A stretch of 57,932 nucleotides of DNA from SXRF01 sp964624555 (GCA_964624555.1 CAZUXB010000008.1:1-57932), one strand, 5' to 3'; positions 35,814 through 45,123 are shown, counted from the first letter of the stretch. Numbers and translations: made by a program. Notes: generated from the letters alone by a model not told the origin.

Positions 35814-35903
35814 ATATAAAACCACAATAAATAATATAATTGCAAAATGAGTATTCAAGTTAGAGTATTAGGTTTCTTTTTTAAAGAAGATATTGTAGTT
35901 TTT

Positions 35904-35933
35904 TCGACCACTACCATATAGCAACCATATAAT
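35904..35933 (+). promoter_or_regulatory. Promoter of the amidase-dgkA-lplT-aas-bio operon
   Basis: TCGACC (35904-35909), 18 bases, then a perfect TATAAT (35928-35933). The ATG follows only 15 bases after the -10, and there is no ribosome site, so the first gene may be translated from a very short leader. Confidence 0.5.
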
Positions 35934-35947
35934 ATAGTCGCCAAACT

Positions 35948-36994
35948 ATGCTCAAAACACCTATTCCATTCATAGACCTGCGTGGCAAAACACTGGTTGA
36001 TTTGCTGCGTGCCTACCCTGACAGCGCCCGCACGTTGGTAGTGTCCGCACGCAAAAGTTACGGCTATTGGTCACATATTGCCAGCAGCCTGTTTCTCCCG
36101 TTTATCGACAAAAAATCACATGCCTGGCTGACAAAGTCCAACAATCCTTTTCTACATGAAATTGAAACCTTCGACAGTATATTAGGTGTACGCGGAATAT
36201 TTTCCCTAAACCTTTCTTACGAATGGGGATGCACCAGCGGTGCCTACCGCAATGGCGAAACGGTCTCCATGTTGCGAATTCTTGACTGGCCGTTCCCAAA
36301 ACTTGGCAAATATGTAATGGTGGTTTTACAAAACGGCAAGGCCGGCGATTTCTACAACATCACCTGGCCGGGAATATCCGGTATATTCAATGCCATGGCG
36401 CCAATGCGGTTTTGCGCCGCCTTAAACCTTGCACCAATGCGCAGGAGCAGCAGTAATATTATTTTCGACTGGCTGAAAAACCGGAAGACAGCCATATCAC
36501 AGACCGGCCTGCCTCCCGCACATTTACTCAGGATAGTATTTGAACAGGCCGCAGATTATAATACGGCTAAGGAAATGCTTACAAAAACCCCAATAGCGGT
36601 ACCTGCCATTTTCATACTTACCGGTTTAAACGCCGGTGAAGGCTGTATCATAGAACGCCTGGAAAATTCAGCAGCAGTCCGTGAAATCTCGGCAAGCCAG
36701 CAAATAGTTGCCAGCAACCAGTTCCAGTCCTCATTATCAAATGGAATGCTTCCCCGCCCCTTCTTTAACAGCGAAGGCCGCTGGCAACAGGCTTCTTCCC
36801 TACAGGGACATGAAATAATGCAGGATAATTTTTCCTGGTTACGTGCACCTATGCTCAACCCATTTACCCGCCTGTGCATAGTTGCAGATGCTGAAACCGG
36901 GAGACTTAGCGTTCAAGGGTTTGAGGGAATAACCACCGCAACAGAATTATTTAACCTGCCTATAGTAAACCATGCCAGACAACAAGCTGTATAA
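35948..36994 (+). CDS. Ntn-type amidase, acid ceramidase/NAAA or C45-like
   Basis: A 348-aa protein that looks like an N-terminal-nucleophile hydrolase of the acid ceramidase, NAAA and choloylglycine hydrolase superfamily, which cuts linear amides such as fatty acid amides. The key block is YEWGCTSGAYRNGETVSMLR followed by ILDWPFP (residues 91-117). This fits the pattern C-T-S...G....R.LDW, where the cysteine (C95) becomes the nucleophile after self-cleavage. GIFNAMAPMRFCAALNLAPM and GEGCIIERLENSAAVREI fit the rest of the fold. No signal peptide is evident. The substrate is unknown, but it heads an operon of membrane-lipid genes (dgkA overlaps it by 23 bases), so an acyl-amide lipid is the best guess. 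Confidence 0.68.
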   Translation: MLKTPIPFIDLRGKTLVDLLRAYPDSARTLVVSARKSYGYWSHIASSLFLPFIDKKSHAWLTKSNNPFLHEIETFDSILGVRGIFSLNLSYEWGCTSGAYRNGETVSMLRILDWPFPKLGKYVMVVLQNGKAGDFYNITWPGISGIFNAMAPMRFCAALNLAPMRRSSSNIIFDWLKNRKTAISQTGLPPAHLLRIVFEQAADYNTAKEMLTKTPIAVPAIFILTGLNAGEGCIIERLENSAAVREISASQQIVASNQFQSSLSNGMLPRPFFNSEGRWQQASSLQGHEIMQDNFSWLRAPMLNPFTRLCIVADAETGRLSVQGFEGITTATELFNLPIVNHARQQAV

Positions 36995-37334
36995 AGAGAT
37001 TCGCCGTCTTATCCGGGCATTTGGTTACTCTATGGAGGGGATAAAGGCAGCATGGGGCGAAGCCGCCTTCCGTATCGAAATAATGGTTATAATAATAGCG
37101 CTACCACTGGCTTTTGCAATTGCCCATAATCCAGCAGAAAAAGCTCTGCTTATAGCCAGCCTGTTCCTGGTATTGATAGTTGAATTACTGAACACTGCGG
37201 TAGAAACTGTGGTAAACCGTATTTCCACTGAAATCCACCCCTTATCAAAAAAAGCAAAGGACATAGCCAGTGGCGCAGTACTTGTCTCCATAATAAACGC
37301 AGTAATTATCTGGCTGGTGGTACTATGGAATTAG
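36972..37334 (+). CDS. dgkA: Diacylglycerol kinase DgkA
   Basis: Small inner-membrane kinase that turns diacylglycerol into phosphatidic acid, recycling lipid left over from envelope synthesis. It is 120 aa with three membrane helices. The family signature is IVELLNTAVETVVNRISTEI followed by KKAKDIASGAVLVSIINAV, with the catalytic Glu and metal-binding residues present. The N-terminal amphipathic helix includes AFGYSMEGIKAAWGEAAFR. It overlaps the amidase gene by 23 bases and the transporter gene by 10 bases, so it is part of one translationally coupled operon. Confidence 0.96.
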   Translation: MPDNKLYKEIRRLIRAFGYSMEGIKAAWGEAAFRIEIMVIIIALPLAFAIAHNPAEKALLIASLFLVLIVELLNTAVETVVNRISTEIHPLSKKAKDIASGAVLVSIINAVIIWLVVLWN

Positions 37335-38617
37335 ATGGCCTCCATCTTAAAAATCTGAAATACAGGTTGTTCTCCAGCCGTAATTTCCTGCCGATGTTCC
37401 TGGCAACATTTCTGGGCACATTCAACGACAACCTGATCCGTTCCGGCTTGGTGGTCATGATCGCCTACGCCGCCAAGCATGATATCGCCCTGTCCATGCA
37501 ACCGGAAATATTGGTTACAATCTGTTCTGCCCTGCTGGTGTTACCGATGGTTTTATTTTCCTCCATAGCTGGGGAGATAGCCGACAAATATGAAAAATCG
37601 AGGCTGATAGTTTTTACCAAGATAGCCGAGATTTTCATAATGCTCAGCGTCAGCTTCGGTTTTAGCCACCATAATATTCCCCTGCTGATGATATTGTTAT
37701 TTATCAGCGGCACCCACTCAACTTTTTATGTGCCCATAAAATTCAGTATCCTGCCCCAGCATTTGAAACAGGGCGAGCTGCTTGCTGGAAATGGTTTTAT
37801 CGCCAGCGGCAGTTACCTCGCCATTCTCGCTGGGATGATCGCCGGCGGCCTGCTCATAGAATCACCAGAAAATTTGATCGGAATCGTAGCTATAAGCATT
37901 GCTATATTTGGCTTCGTCGCCAGTCTTTTTATACCAAAAGCCCCTTCAACCCATCCACAGACTAATATTAGTGTAAATTTATGGCATGGCAGCATAAAGC
38001 TGATAAAATATGCCCGCCGCGACCCTATTCTGGTACGCACCATCCTTGCCCTGTCATGGTTCATTACCGTTGGTTCAATATATATTTCCCAGTTCGCCAA
38101 TTATGCACGCGGGGTAATACATGCCGATAATGAAGTTTATATTATTTTCCTGACCACATTCTCAGTTGGTGTTGCCCTTGGCTCCCTGCTCTGTGACACT
38201 ATATTAAAAGGCCAGATATCGGCTCGTTTTACCCCTCTGGCCGCCATCGGAATTTCCATATTCACTGCCCTTATGGTGTTCTTTACCCCAGATATAACAA
38301 CCGATGGCCTCATGACTGTAAGCCAGTTCTTCAGCATACCCAGCCACATGCTGGTGCTTGGCTGCATGCTGATGGTCGCTATCTTCGGCGGCCTTTATAT
38401 AGTGCCGCTTTATGCCCTGTTGCAATCCCGAACCGAATCCAGCCACCGCTCGCAAATAATAGCAGCTAGTAACCTGAGCGATTCCCTATGTATGACTCTG
38501 GCGGCAGTAATATCCGCCATCTTATTATCTTGTGGACTGGATGTCGAAGACCTGTTTATTATCATAGCGTTCCTAACCTTGGCGGTAGCATTCTATGTTA
38601 GAAAAATCCCTGCTTAG
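37325..38617 (+). CDS. lplT: MFS transporter, LplT-like lysophospholipid transporter
   Basis: A 430-aa 12-helix MFS protein. In E. coli LplT flips lysophospholipids across the inner membrane for re-acylation by Aas. Visible are FLPMFLATFLGTFNDNLIRS (family start), the loop SIAGEIADKYEKSRLIVFTK, and YVPIKFSILPQHLKQGELLA with GNGFIASGSYLAILAGMIAG, a segment strongly conserved in LplT and LplT-Aas fusions. The next gene is an Aas-like acyltransferase/acyl-ACP synthetase overlapping by 23 bases, the same order as lplT-aas in E. coli. This context makes the assignment strong. Confidence 0.88.
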   Translation: MELDGLHLKNLKYRLFSSRNFLPMFLATFLGTFNDNLIRSGLVVMIAYAAKHDIALSMQPEILVTICSALLVLPMVLFSSIAGEIADKYEKSRLIVFTKIAEIFIMLSVSFGFSHHNIPLLMILLFISGTHSTFYVPIKFSILPQHLKQGELLAGNGFIASGSYLAILAGMIAGGLLIESPENLIGIVAISIAIFGFVASLFIPKAPSTHPQTNISVNLWHGSIKLIKYARRDPILVRTILALSWFITVGSIYISQFANYARGVIHADNEVYIIFLTTFSVGVALGSLLCDTILKGQISARFTPLAAIGISIFTALMVFFTPDITTDGLMTVSQFFSIPSHMLVLGCMLMVAIFGGLYIVPLYALLQSRTESSHRSQIIAASNLSDSLCMTLAAVISAILLSCGLDVEDLFIIIAFLTLAVAFYVRKIPA

Positions 38618-40752
38618 ACCACTCCTCACCTTCCTGCTCAAGGCACTGTATGATGTGGAAGTGAGGGGCTTGGAGCATTACCACGCGGCGGGTGAAAGTG
38701 TGGTAATTGCCGCCAACCACCAGTCATTTTTAGATCCGCTGCTACTTTCGGTTTTTATTCCTGAAAAACCGGCTTTTGCCATGAATATCCACCAGGCTAA
38801 TAAATGGTATTTCCGCTGGGTCGACCTGCTTGTAAAAACCTATAAGATAGACCCCTTAGCCCCCATGTCAATGAAACGCCTGATGACCGATGTGAAAAAA
38901 GGCGCCAAGCTGGTAATTTTCCCTGAGGGTCGCATCACCTCCACCGGCGGCATCATGAAGATCTATGATGGCACAGGCCGCATCGTTGAGAAAACCGGGG
39001 CTACTTTACTTCCTGTGCGTATAGAAGGTGCCGATTACTCAAAATTCGGGCGGCTGGGCCAAAAACTCCGCACCCGATTCTTCCCAAAAATCACCGTAAC
39101 TTTCCTGCCCCCAATAAAATATGCAGAGAGTCAGGAAGTAACTGCATCAATGGTCTACGATGTTCTCACTAAATCTGCCTTTATTGCCTCAAACTATAAA
39201 AAACCTCTGCTTTCCGGAATAGTGGAAGCTGCCAGAAAACATGGGGGCAACCATAATATCGCAACTGATATAACCCGCCAGAATATGAGTTACCGCCAGC
39301 TTTTCACCCGCGCTTTTATCCTGAAGGACAAGCTGGACGCTAGGCTATCTGGTAATAAATATGTAGGCGTTTTGTTGCCTAACTCTCTTGGCGTACTGGT
39401 TACTTTTGTTGCCCTGCAGATTCTTGGAAAAATTCCTGCCATGCTCAATTTCTCGGCCGGAGAAAAAAATATACTCCATGCCTGCAATATGACTACAGTG
39501 CAGACCGTGCTCACCTCGCGCGCCTTTATTGAAAAAGGCAAGCTGGAACATATCGCCTCTGCACTGGAAAAGAATTACAAGGTAATTTACCTTGAAGACA
39601 TCCGCCCGACAGTAACCATAGCAGATAAGATATCAGGGTTACTAAATGCGGTATTTGCCAAAGATTCATTGCGCGAAATTACTGAACAGACCAGCCCGGA
39701 TTCCCCGGCAGTAGTGTTATTCACCTCCGGTTCAGAAGGTATCCCCAAAGGCGTTGCTCTTTCCCACAGCAACCTGCTGGCCAATATAAATCAGGCCTTT
39801 GCCGTGCTCGACCTGGCGCCTTCTGCTATATTATTCAGTGCCATGCCGGTCTTCCATTCCTTTGGCCTTACCATAGGAATGCTCTTGCCACTTATAGGTG
39901 GGATAAACGTGTTTCTCTACCCCAGCCCCCTCCACTACCGGATCATACCGGAACTGGTTTATGACACTGATGCCACCGTTCTGCTTGGTACCGATACCTT
40001 CTTCAACGGCTATGCCCGTTACGCCCATCCTTATGATTTCCGTACTGTCCGCCTTGCTGTTGCCGGAGCGGAAAAATTAAAAGAATCGACTGTTCATCTT
40101 TATGCAACAAAATTTGCTGTAAATATCATGCAAGGTTATGGTGTTACCGAAGCCAGCCCGGTAATCTCCTTCAACACCCGGATTGAACAGAAATCCGGAA
40201 GCGTTGGGCGTGCCTTCCCCGGCATCGAGTGCAAAGTGGAACCAGTTGCCGGTTTGGAACAAGGTGGCAACCTGCNNNNNNNNNNGGCGTATCAAAGGCC
40301 CCAATGTCATGCTCGGCTATATCAAGTTCGATAATCCGGGCATCATCCAACCACAGGATGAATGGTACGATACCGGCGACATAGTGGAAATAGACAGGAA
40401 CGGTTTTATAACCATAATAGGCCGCGCCAAGCGTTTTGCCAAAATCGCCGGGGAAATGGTCTCACTGGTCATTCCCGAAGAGTTGGCACTGCATCTTTTC
40501 CCAGATTGCAACCACGCAGCCATAGCCGCCACCGATGATAAAAAAGGCGAACATATTGTATTATGTAGTGAATGCACCGACCTGACCCGCGATGCTATGC
40601 TTACAGCCGCCCGTGAAAAAGGTGTCCCTGATATTGCTTTGCCCAAACATATAGTGCATATTCCAGAAATACCCCGCCTTGGCACTGGAAAAATTGATTA
40701 TCAGGAACTGGCAAAAAGAATTATACAAGAAACTAAGGATACAAAAATATGA
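38595..40752 (+). CDS. aas: Aas-like bifunctional acyltransferase / acyl-ACP synthetase (contains gap)
   Basis: Re-acylates lysophospholipids and activates fatty acids onto ACP. The N-terminal PlsC domain has NHQSFLDPLL (41-50) with the HX4D motif and IFPEGRITSTGGIM (108-121). The AMP-binding domain has LFTSGSEGIPKGVALSHSNL (about 375-395), IMQGYGVTEASPVISF, and the C-terminal hinge and lysine region YDTGDIVEIDRNGFITIIGR with AKRFAKIAGEMVSLV. Ten N at 40276-40285 interrupt it within GGNL...RIKGPNVMLGY. Deleting the N run leaves 2,148 bases, in frame, about 715 aa, almost the length of E. coli Aas (719). The gene is therefore most likely intact. Its stop overlaps the bioB ATG (ATGA at 40749). 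Confidence 0.92.
40276..40285. other. Assembly gap of ten N within aas
   Basis: An arbitrary-length scaffold join. The reading frame on both sides agrees if the run is removed, and the flanks match continuous Aas sequence, so little or nothing is probably missing. Confidence 0.9.
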
Positions 40753-41726
40753 ACACTCTTAGACATGACTGGCAACGGGACGAAATAATCGCATTGTTCA
40801 ACATGCCGTTCAATGATCTGTTGTTTCGCGCGCAGAGTATTCACCGGGAAAATTTTTCACCAAATGAAGTGCAGATAAGCACCCTGCTCTCAATAAAAAC
40901 CGGCGGATGCGCTGAGGATTGCGCCTACTGCCCGCAAAGCGTTTCCGCCGATGCTGGGGTCAAAGCCGAAAAGCTTATGAAAAAAGAGGCTGTACTTGCC
41001 GAAGCGCGTAAAGCCAGGGAGGCTGGGGCATCGCGCTTCTGCATGGGCGCTGCCTGGCGTTCACCCAAAGACCGCGATATTGAAAACGTTTCTGAGATAA
41101 TAAAAGAAGTAAAGGCGCTGGGCATGGAAACCTGCGCAACTCTGGGAATGTTAAACTCCGAACAGGCCCATAAACTTAAGGATGCCGGATTGGATTATTA
41201 CAACCACAATCTTGATACCTCGGAAAATTTCTATGGTGAAATCATCACCACCCGCACCTATCAGGACCGGCTTGACACACTCGCCAATGTCCGTGATGCG
41301 GGAATGAATGTGTGCTGCGGCGGCATTGTCGGCATGGGCGAAGGCCTTTCTGACCGCGCTGACCTGCTTCAGACCCTTGCCAATATGCCCAAGCACCCGG
41401 AAAGTGTGCCGATAAATTTATTGGTACAAGTACAAGGAACAAAACTCGCCGGGCGCGAACCGCTTGATGCGTTCGATTTTGTGCGCACCATAGCAGTTGC
41501 CAGAATAGTTATGCCAAAATCATTTGTGCGCTTATCCGCCGGACGTGAGGAGATGAACGAACAGACACAAGCATTATGTTTCCTTGCCGGTGCCAATTCT
41601 ATATTCTATGGTGAAAAACTGCTTACCACCGCCAACCCACAGGCCGAATCTGACCGCGCATTATTCGCCAAGCTAGGGTTGGAACCGTTGCAACTTGAAT
41701 GTGAACACGAGGCAAATGCAGCTTAA
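40749..41726 (+). CDS. bioB: Biotin synthase
   Basis: Radical-SAM enzyme that inserts sulfur into dethiobiotin, the last step of biotin synthesis. It is 325 aa. Cysteines C54, C58 and C61 in KTGGCAEDCAYCPQS bind the SAM [4Fe-4S] cluster. Other signatures are RFCMGAAWRSPKDRD, GMETCATLGMLNSEQAHKLK, LDYYNHNLDTSENFYGEIIT, CCGGIVGMGE and the conserved arginine in RLSAGREEM. Its start overlaps aas, so biotin synthesis is wired into the lipid operon. bioD and bioF are not in the window. Confidence 0.98.
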   Translation: MNTLRHDWQRDEIIALFNMPFNDLLFRAQSIHRENFSPNEVQISTLLSIKTGGCAEDCAYCPQSVSADAGVKAEKLMKKEAVLAEARKAREAGASRFCMGAAWRSPKDRDIENVSEIIKEVKALGMETCATLGMLNSEQAHKLKDAGLDYYNHNLDTSENFYGEIITTRTYQDRLDTLANVRDAGMNVCCGGIVGMGEGLSDRADLLQTLANMPKHPESVPINLLVQVQGTKLAGREPLDAFDFVRTIAVARIVMPKSFVRLSAGREEMNEQTQALCFLAGANSIFYGEKLLTTANPQAESDRALFAKLGLEPLQLECEHEANAA

Positions 41727-41746
41727 TTTTTTGGAAAATAAAAATT

Positions 41747-42232
41747 ATGGCAAGATACATAAACGATATAACAGGTGAACCACCACTATCCGAGTATGCA
41801 AAATTTATAGCCGCGCATAGCACAAATATTATACAGCATATGGATAGCTGGTATAATGATGAAACAGGTGATTCTACTTTTGCTCAATTGGTGGTACAGG
41901 ACTTGCCCCATGTAAATGTTATTGTAGTACCGCATTTTATTGATAAAACAAGACGTGAAGAAATTTCCCATATGCACCAACTTCTCAGCGATGTAGCTGA
42001 AGATGGTAGAAATAGGCGATTGTTGCAAGACATTGCAAAATCCCAAGGAGTATCCAGAATTAGTGCTCTGAAAGATCATTATGTTGAATATATGCTGGGA
42101 CATGCCACTGCCGACACAGCTGTACAAAGTTTTGATAAGGCTATTATAACCGAGCTAAACCGCTATATCAGGACTAAAGAGCTTGGATTTGAAGGTGAAA
42201 TTCCAGAATATATTAGCACTCCACCTCGTTAA
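41747..42232 (+). CDS. Uncharacterised 161-aa protein between bioB and bioA
   Basis: I do not recognise it. It is soluble, mostly helical and acidic, without signal peptide or membrane segment. Possible landmarks are YAKFIAAHSTNIIQHMDSWY, VIVVPHFIDKTRREEISHMH with three histidines, and LKDHYVEYMLGHATADTAVQ with two more, which could bind metal. It begins 20 bases after bioB and ends 36 bases before bioA on the same strand, so it is very probably co-transcribed with them. A role in biotin or pimelate supply is possible from position only. It is somewhat AT-richer than bioB and bioA, so it could be a later insertion. Confidence 0.75.
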   Translation: MARYINDITGEPPLSEYAKFIAAHSTNIIQHMDSWYNDETGDSTFAQLVVQDLPHVNVIVVPHFIDKTRREEISHMHQLLSDVAEDGRNRRLLQDIAKSQGVSRISALKDHYVEYMLGHATADTAVQSFDKAIITELNRYIRTKELGFEGEIPEYISTPPR

Positions 42233-42268
42233 AGGTATTTATTAACTTTTTCCCTATAAAATTAGCCA

Positions 42269-43510
42269 ATGACCCAAGATACCGAACATCTCTGGCTGCC
42301 CTATACCCAGATGCAGACCGCGCCTGCGCCACTCAAAGTCGCACGCACTTCCGGCTGCAAAATAATTTTGGAAGATGGCCGCGAACTGATCGATGGGATA
42401 TCATCATGGTGGAGCGCGTGCCACGGCTATAACCATCCGCATATCGTCGAGGCAATGGAAAAACAGTTGCGCACCATGCCGCATGTCATGTTCGCTGGAT
42501 TAGTACATGAACAGGCTGCAAGACTGGCCACAAGATTATGCGAAATCACACCTGAAGGATTGAATAAAGTTTTCTTTGCCGATTCCGGTTCGGTAGCGGT
42601 GGAAATAGCGCTGAAGATGGCGCTGCAATACTGGCGCAATATTGGCAAAAGCAACAAAGACCGTTTTATCTGTTTCCGTAACGGTTATCATGGCGACACG
42701 CTAGGAGCGATGTCGGTTTCCGACCCGGAAAAATCGATTCATAAAGCCTTCCGCAATTCCATAATCAAACAATATGTGCTGGAAATTCCTTCCGACGAAT
42801 ATAGTTTTGCCGAGTTTGATTCCCTGCTATCTGGCATCCACAGCAACATCGCGGGGCTTATTATAGAACCACTGGTACAGGGTGCCGGCGGTATGAAATT
42901 CCACAGTGCCGACACCGTTGCCGAAATTTACCGCATTGCCAAGAAGCATAATATATTATTCATCGCCGATGAAATAGCTACCGGCTTTGCCCGCACCGGC
43001 TCCATGTTCGCCTGTGACGAGGCTGCGGTTACCCCTGATATAATGTGCCTGGGCAAGGCGCTTACCGGCGGTGCCATAACTCTTGGCGCAACTATAGCCA
43101 CTGATGAAATATTCAACTCGTTTTTAAGCGACAAACCGGAAGATGCGTTCATGCACGGCCCAACCTTTATGGCCAACCCACTGGCCTGCTCAGCAGCCAA
43201 TGCTTCGCTTGATCTGTTTGAAAGAGAACCACGCCTGGCCCAGGTCGAAAAAATAGAGGAACAGCTAGCCAGTCAATTGAATGATTGCAAAGGCTTGGAA
43301 GGTGTTGTTGATGTAAGAGTTAAAGGCGCTATCGGTGTAATACAGGTTGATACCAGCAAGATAGATATCTACGCCCTGCGGCCAAAATTTGTAGCACATG
43401 GGGTATGGCTGCGCCCGTTCAAGGATGTAATATACCTAATGCCACCACTTACTATCAGCGAACATGACCTGAACGCACTGACCGGCGCGGTGAAATCCGT
43501 TCTAAAATAA
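42269..43510 (+). CDS. bioA: Adenosylmethionine-8-amino-7-oxononanoate aminotransferase
   Basis: PLP enzyme that makes 7,8-diaminopelargonate (DAPA) from KAPA using SAM as amino donor, in biotin synthesis. It is 413 aa. It starts with the typical HLWLPYTQMQTAP. The substrate and PLP pocket is seen as DGISSWWSACHGYNHPHI, FFADSGSVAVEIALKMALQY, NGYHGDTLGAMSVSDPE and FIADEIATGFARTGSMFACD. The Schiff-base lysine is K263 (MCLGKALTGGAITLGATI). PTFMANPLACSAANASL follows. It ends the operon; a repeat-rich gap separates it from the convergent histidine kinase gene. Confidence 0.97.
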   Translation: MTQDTEHLWLPYTQMQTAPAPLKVARTSGCKIILEDGRELIDGISSWWSACHGYNHPHIVEAMEKQLRTMPHVMFAGLVHEQAARLATRLCEITPEGLNKVFFADSGSVAVEIALKMALQYWRNIGKSNKDRFICFRNGYHGDTLGAMSVSDPEKSIHKAFRNSIIKQYVLEIPSDEYSFAEFDSLLSGIHSNIAGLIIEPLVQGAGGMKFHSADTVAEIYRIAKKHNILFIADEIATGFARTGSMFACDEAAVTPDIMCLGKALTGGAITLGATIATDEIFNSFLSDKPEDAFMHGPTFMANPLACSAANASLDLFEREPRLAQVEKIEEQLASQLNDCKGLEGVVDVRVKGAIGVIQVDTSKIDIYALRPKFVAHGVWLRPFKDVIYLMPPLTISEHDLNALTGAVKSVLK

Positions 43511-43514
43511 AGGC

Positions 43515-43580
43515 GTACTCTGTACTCGGTTACTGGTACTCGGTAATTTTTCCGAGTACCGAGTACGACACACCGAGTAC
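43515..43580. repeat. Inverted array of a 7-bp repeat between bioA and the kinase gene
   Basis: TACTCTG, TACTCGG, TTACTGG, TACTCGG on the left are mirrored by CCGAGTA, CCGAGTA, (CGACACA), CCGAGTA on the right. The centre forms a perfect 9-base hairpin, GGTACTCGG (43535-43543) and CCGAGTACC (43552-43560), with an 8-base T-rich loop. It may serve as a bidirectional stop between convergent genes, but no U run follows on either strand. Similar heptamers are at 11048. Confidence 0.8.
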
Positions 43581-43582
43581 AT

Positions 43583-45115
43583 TTAATCAACCTGATTAAA
43601 TTCCACGCCCTCCGGTGGCATCGCCGGAAAAGTAAGCGTGACCAAAGTTCCTTTGCCCAGTTCACTCTCAATATGTATCGAGCCGTGATGCAGTTCCATA
43701 AGCTTCTTGGTAAGCGGCAATCCCAGGCCAGTACCTTCATATTTGCGGTTAAGGCCACTATCAACCTGCCCAAAGCTCTGGAAGGAATGTTCTATATCTT
43801 CCTTAGACATGCCAATACCGGTATCCTTTATCATAATCATAAAATCAGTGACCTCTCCATTTTCTTCCTTAGTACGCACTGAAATATCGACCTTGCCACC
43901 TTCATTGGTAAATTTAACCGCATTGGAAAGAATATTGATGACAACCTGTATAAAACGCAAACGATCAACAATGAGCGACGGCAACATTTTGGGAACATCG
44001 GTAGAGATAGATATATTACCCTTCTGCGCCCGTTCAGTAATAATAGTCAAACATTTATTTATCGCCTTACCTACATGCACCTCTTCATAACTAAGTGCCA
44101 GTTTCCCAGCTTCAGCTTTGGAAAGATCCAGTATATCGTTAATGATATCAAGCAGATGGGCGCCGGAATCATTTATGTCCTTAGCATATTCCATATATTT
44201 CTGGTCACCAAGGGGACCAAACAACTGATTCATTAGAATAGAGGAAAACCCTATCACCGCATTTAGAGGGGTACGCAGTTCATGACTGATATTGGCTAAG
44301 AATTGTGATTTTGCACGGTTGGCGCTTTCTGCTGCATCCTTGGCTTTCTCCAACTCGGCATATTGCTTGCGCAACTGCACGTTACGGGCGTCGATCTCGG
44401 ATAACATTTCGTTGAATGAATCGGTCAGTATCACCAGCTCATTGTTGAATTCATCATGTATGTCACCCAGCTTATCGGCACGGATGGAATAATTCTTATG
44501 CGTGGAAACCTGACGCGCCGTATCGGCGAGACTCAGTATCGGCTGGGAAATACTACGCTGCAGATTGATCGCCAACAGATAGGAAAATATCAGGCCGGCC
44601 AGCGCAATGGTAAAGGCTATGACGGTCTGCTTTTCGATATAGCTCTCGATCTGCTCCTGAGTGGATTCGAGGTAAATATGCCCTATTCTGTCACCGTTCT
44701 TTATTACTGGTTTCATTACTTTTATGTGGCCATCATCAATTTTTATACCTTCTGCCAAACCAACAGGACAAACAATTCCACCACCAATATCCTTGTTCTG
44801 ATAACTGGCAAAAAGCTCATCTTCTCTTGTTTCGTTGTTTATCTTATACAAACAAGCTTGGACAATGGTCTGTTTCACACTAAAAACATTAAGGTTGGCC
44901 TCTGCCTGTTCCTTATAACCGAAAGAAAGAGCCGCTGTATTACGATCCCCTACGATAGAAGCAGAAACATCAAGTTCATTTATGATATTCGAACGCAGAT
45001 TGAACACGCCTATAATAGAGATAGATAATGTAGTCAGCAAAATCGAAACGCTGCTGATAGTCATTATTATAAGGGTCAGGCGCCGCTTGATCGATAAGTT
45101 TTTCAAAACACGCAT
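43583..45115 (-). CDS. Sensor histidine kinase with CHASE8-like periplasmic domain
   Basis: A 510-aa inner-membrane kinase. TM1 at 14-38; periplasmic domain 39-163 with the CHASE8-type pattern (SIVGDRNTAALSFGYKEQAE, then VQACLYKIN and DELFASYQ); TM2 at 164-186; HAMP about 187-245; coiled coil; HisKA with phospho-accepting H278 (SQFLANISHELRTPLNAVIG); HATPase with NILSNAVKFTNEGG, IKDTGIGM and GTGLGLPLTKKL. No receiver domain is present and no response regulator is in the window. CHASE8 domains are best known in YfiN-type diguanylate cyclases controlled by YfiR. The adjacent upstream gene encodes a YfiR-family protein, which is the probable ligand-responsive partner. The output is therefore phosphotransfer and not c-di-GMP. 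Confidence 0.9.
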   Translation of the reverse strand: MRVLKNLSIKRRLTLIIMTISSVSILLTTLSISIIGVFNLRSNIINELDVSASIVGDRNTAALSFGYKEQAEANLNVFSVKQTIVQACLYKINNETREDELFASYQNKDIGGGIVCPVGLAEGIKIDDGHIKVMKPVIKNGDRIGHIYLESTQEQIESYIEKQTVIAFTIALAGLIFSYLLAINLQRSISQPILSLADTARQVSTHKNYSIRADKLGDIHDEFNNELVILTDSFNEMLSEIDARNVQLRKQYAELEKAKDAAESANRAKSQFLANISHELRTPLNAVIGFSSILMNQLFGPLGDQKYMEYAKDINDSGAHLLDIINDILDLSKAEAGKLALSYEEVHVGKAINKCLTIITERAQKGNISISTDVPKMLPSLIVDRLRFIQVVINILSNAVKFTNEGGKVDISVRTKEENGEVTDFMIMIKDTGIGMSKEDIEHSFQSFGQVDSGLNRKYEGTGLGLPLTKKLMELHHGSIHIESELGKGTLVTLTFPAMPPEGVEFNQVD

Positions 45116-45123
45116 AAGAGTGC

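Noticed and set aside
35814..35858. Upstream start for folE
   Set aside because: Adds a hydrophobic 15-residue stretch not found in GTP cyclohydrolase I; the ATG at 35813 fits better.
43535..43560. Hairpin considered as a simple Rho-independent terminator
   Set aside because: The stem is perfect but no U run follows on either strand, and it is the centre of a heptamer repeat array. I listed it as a repeat.
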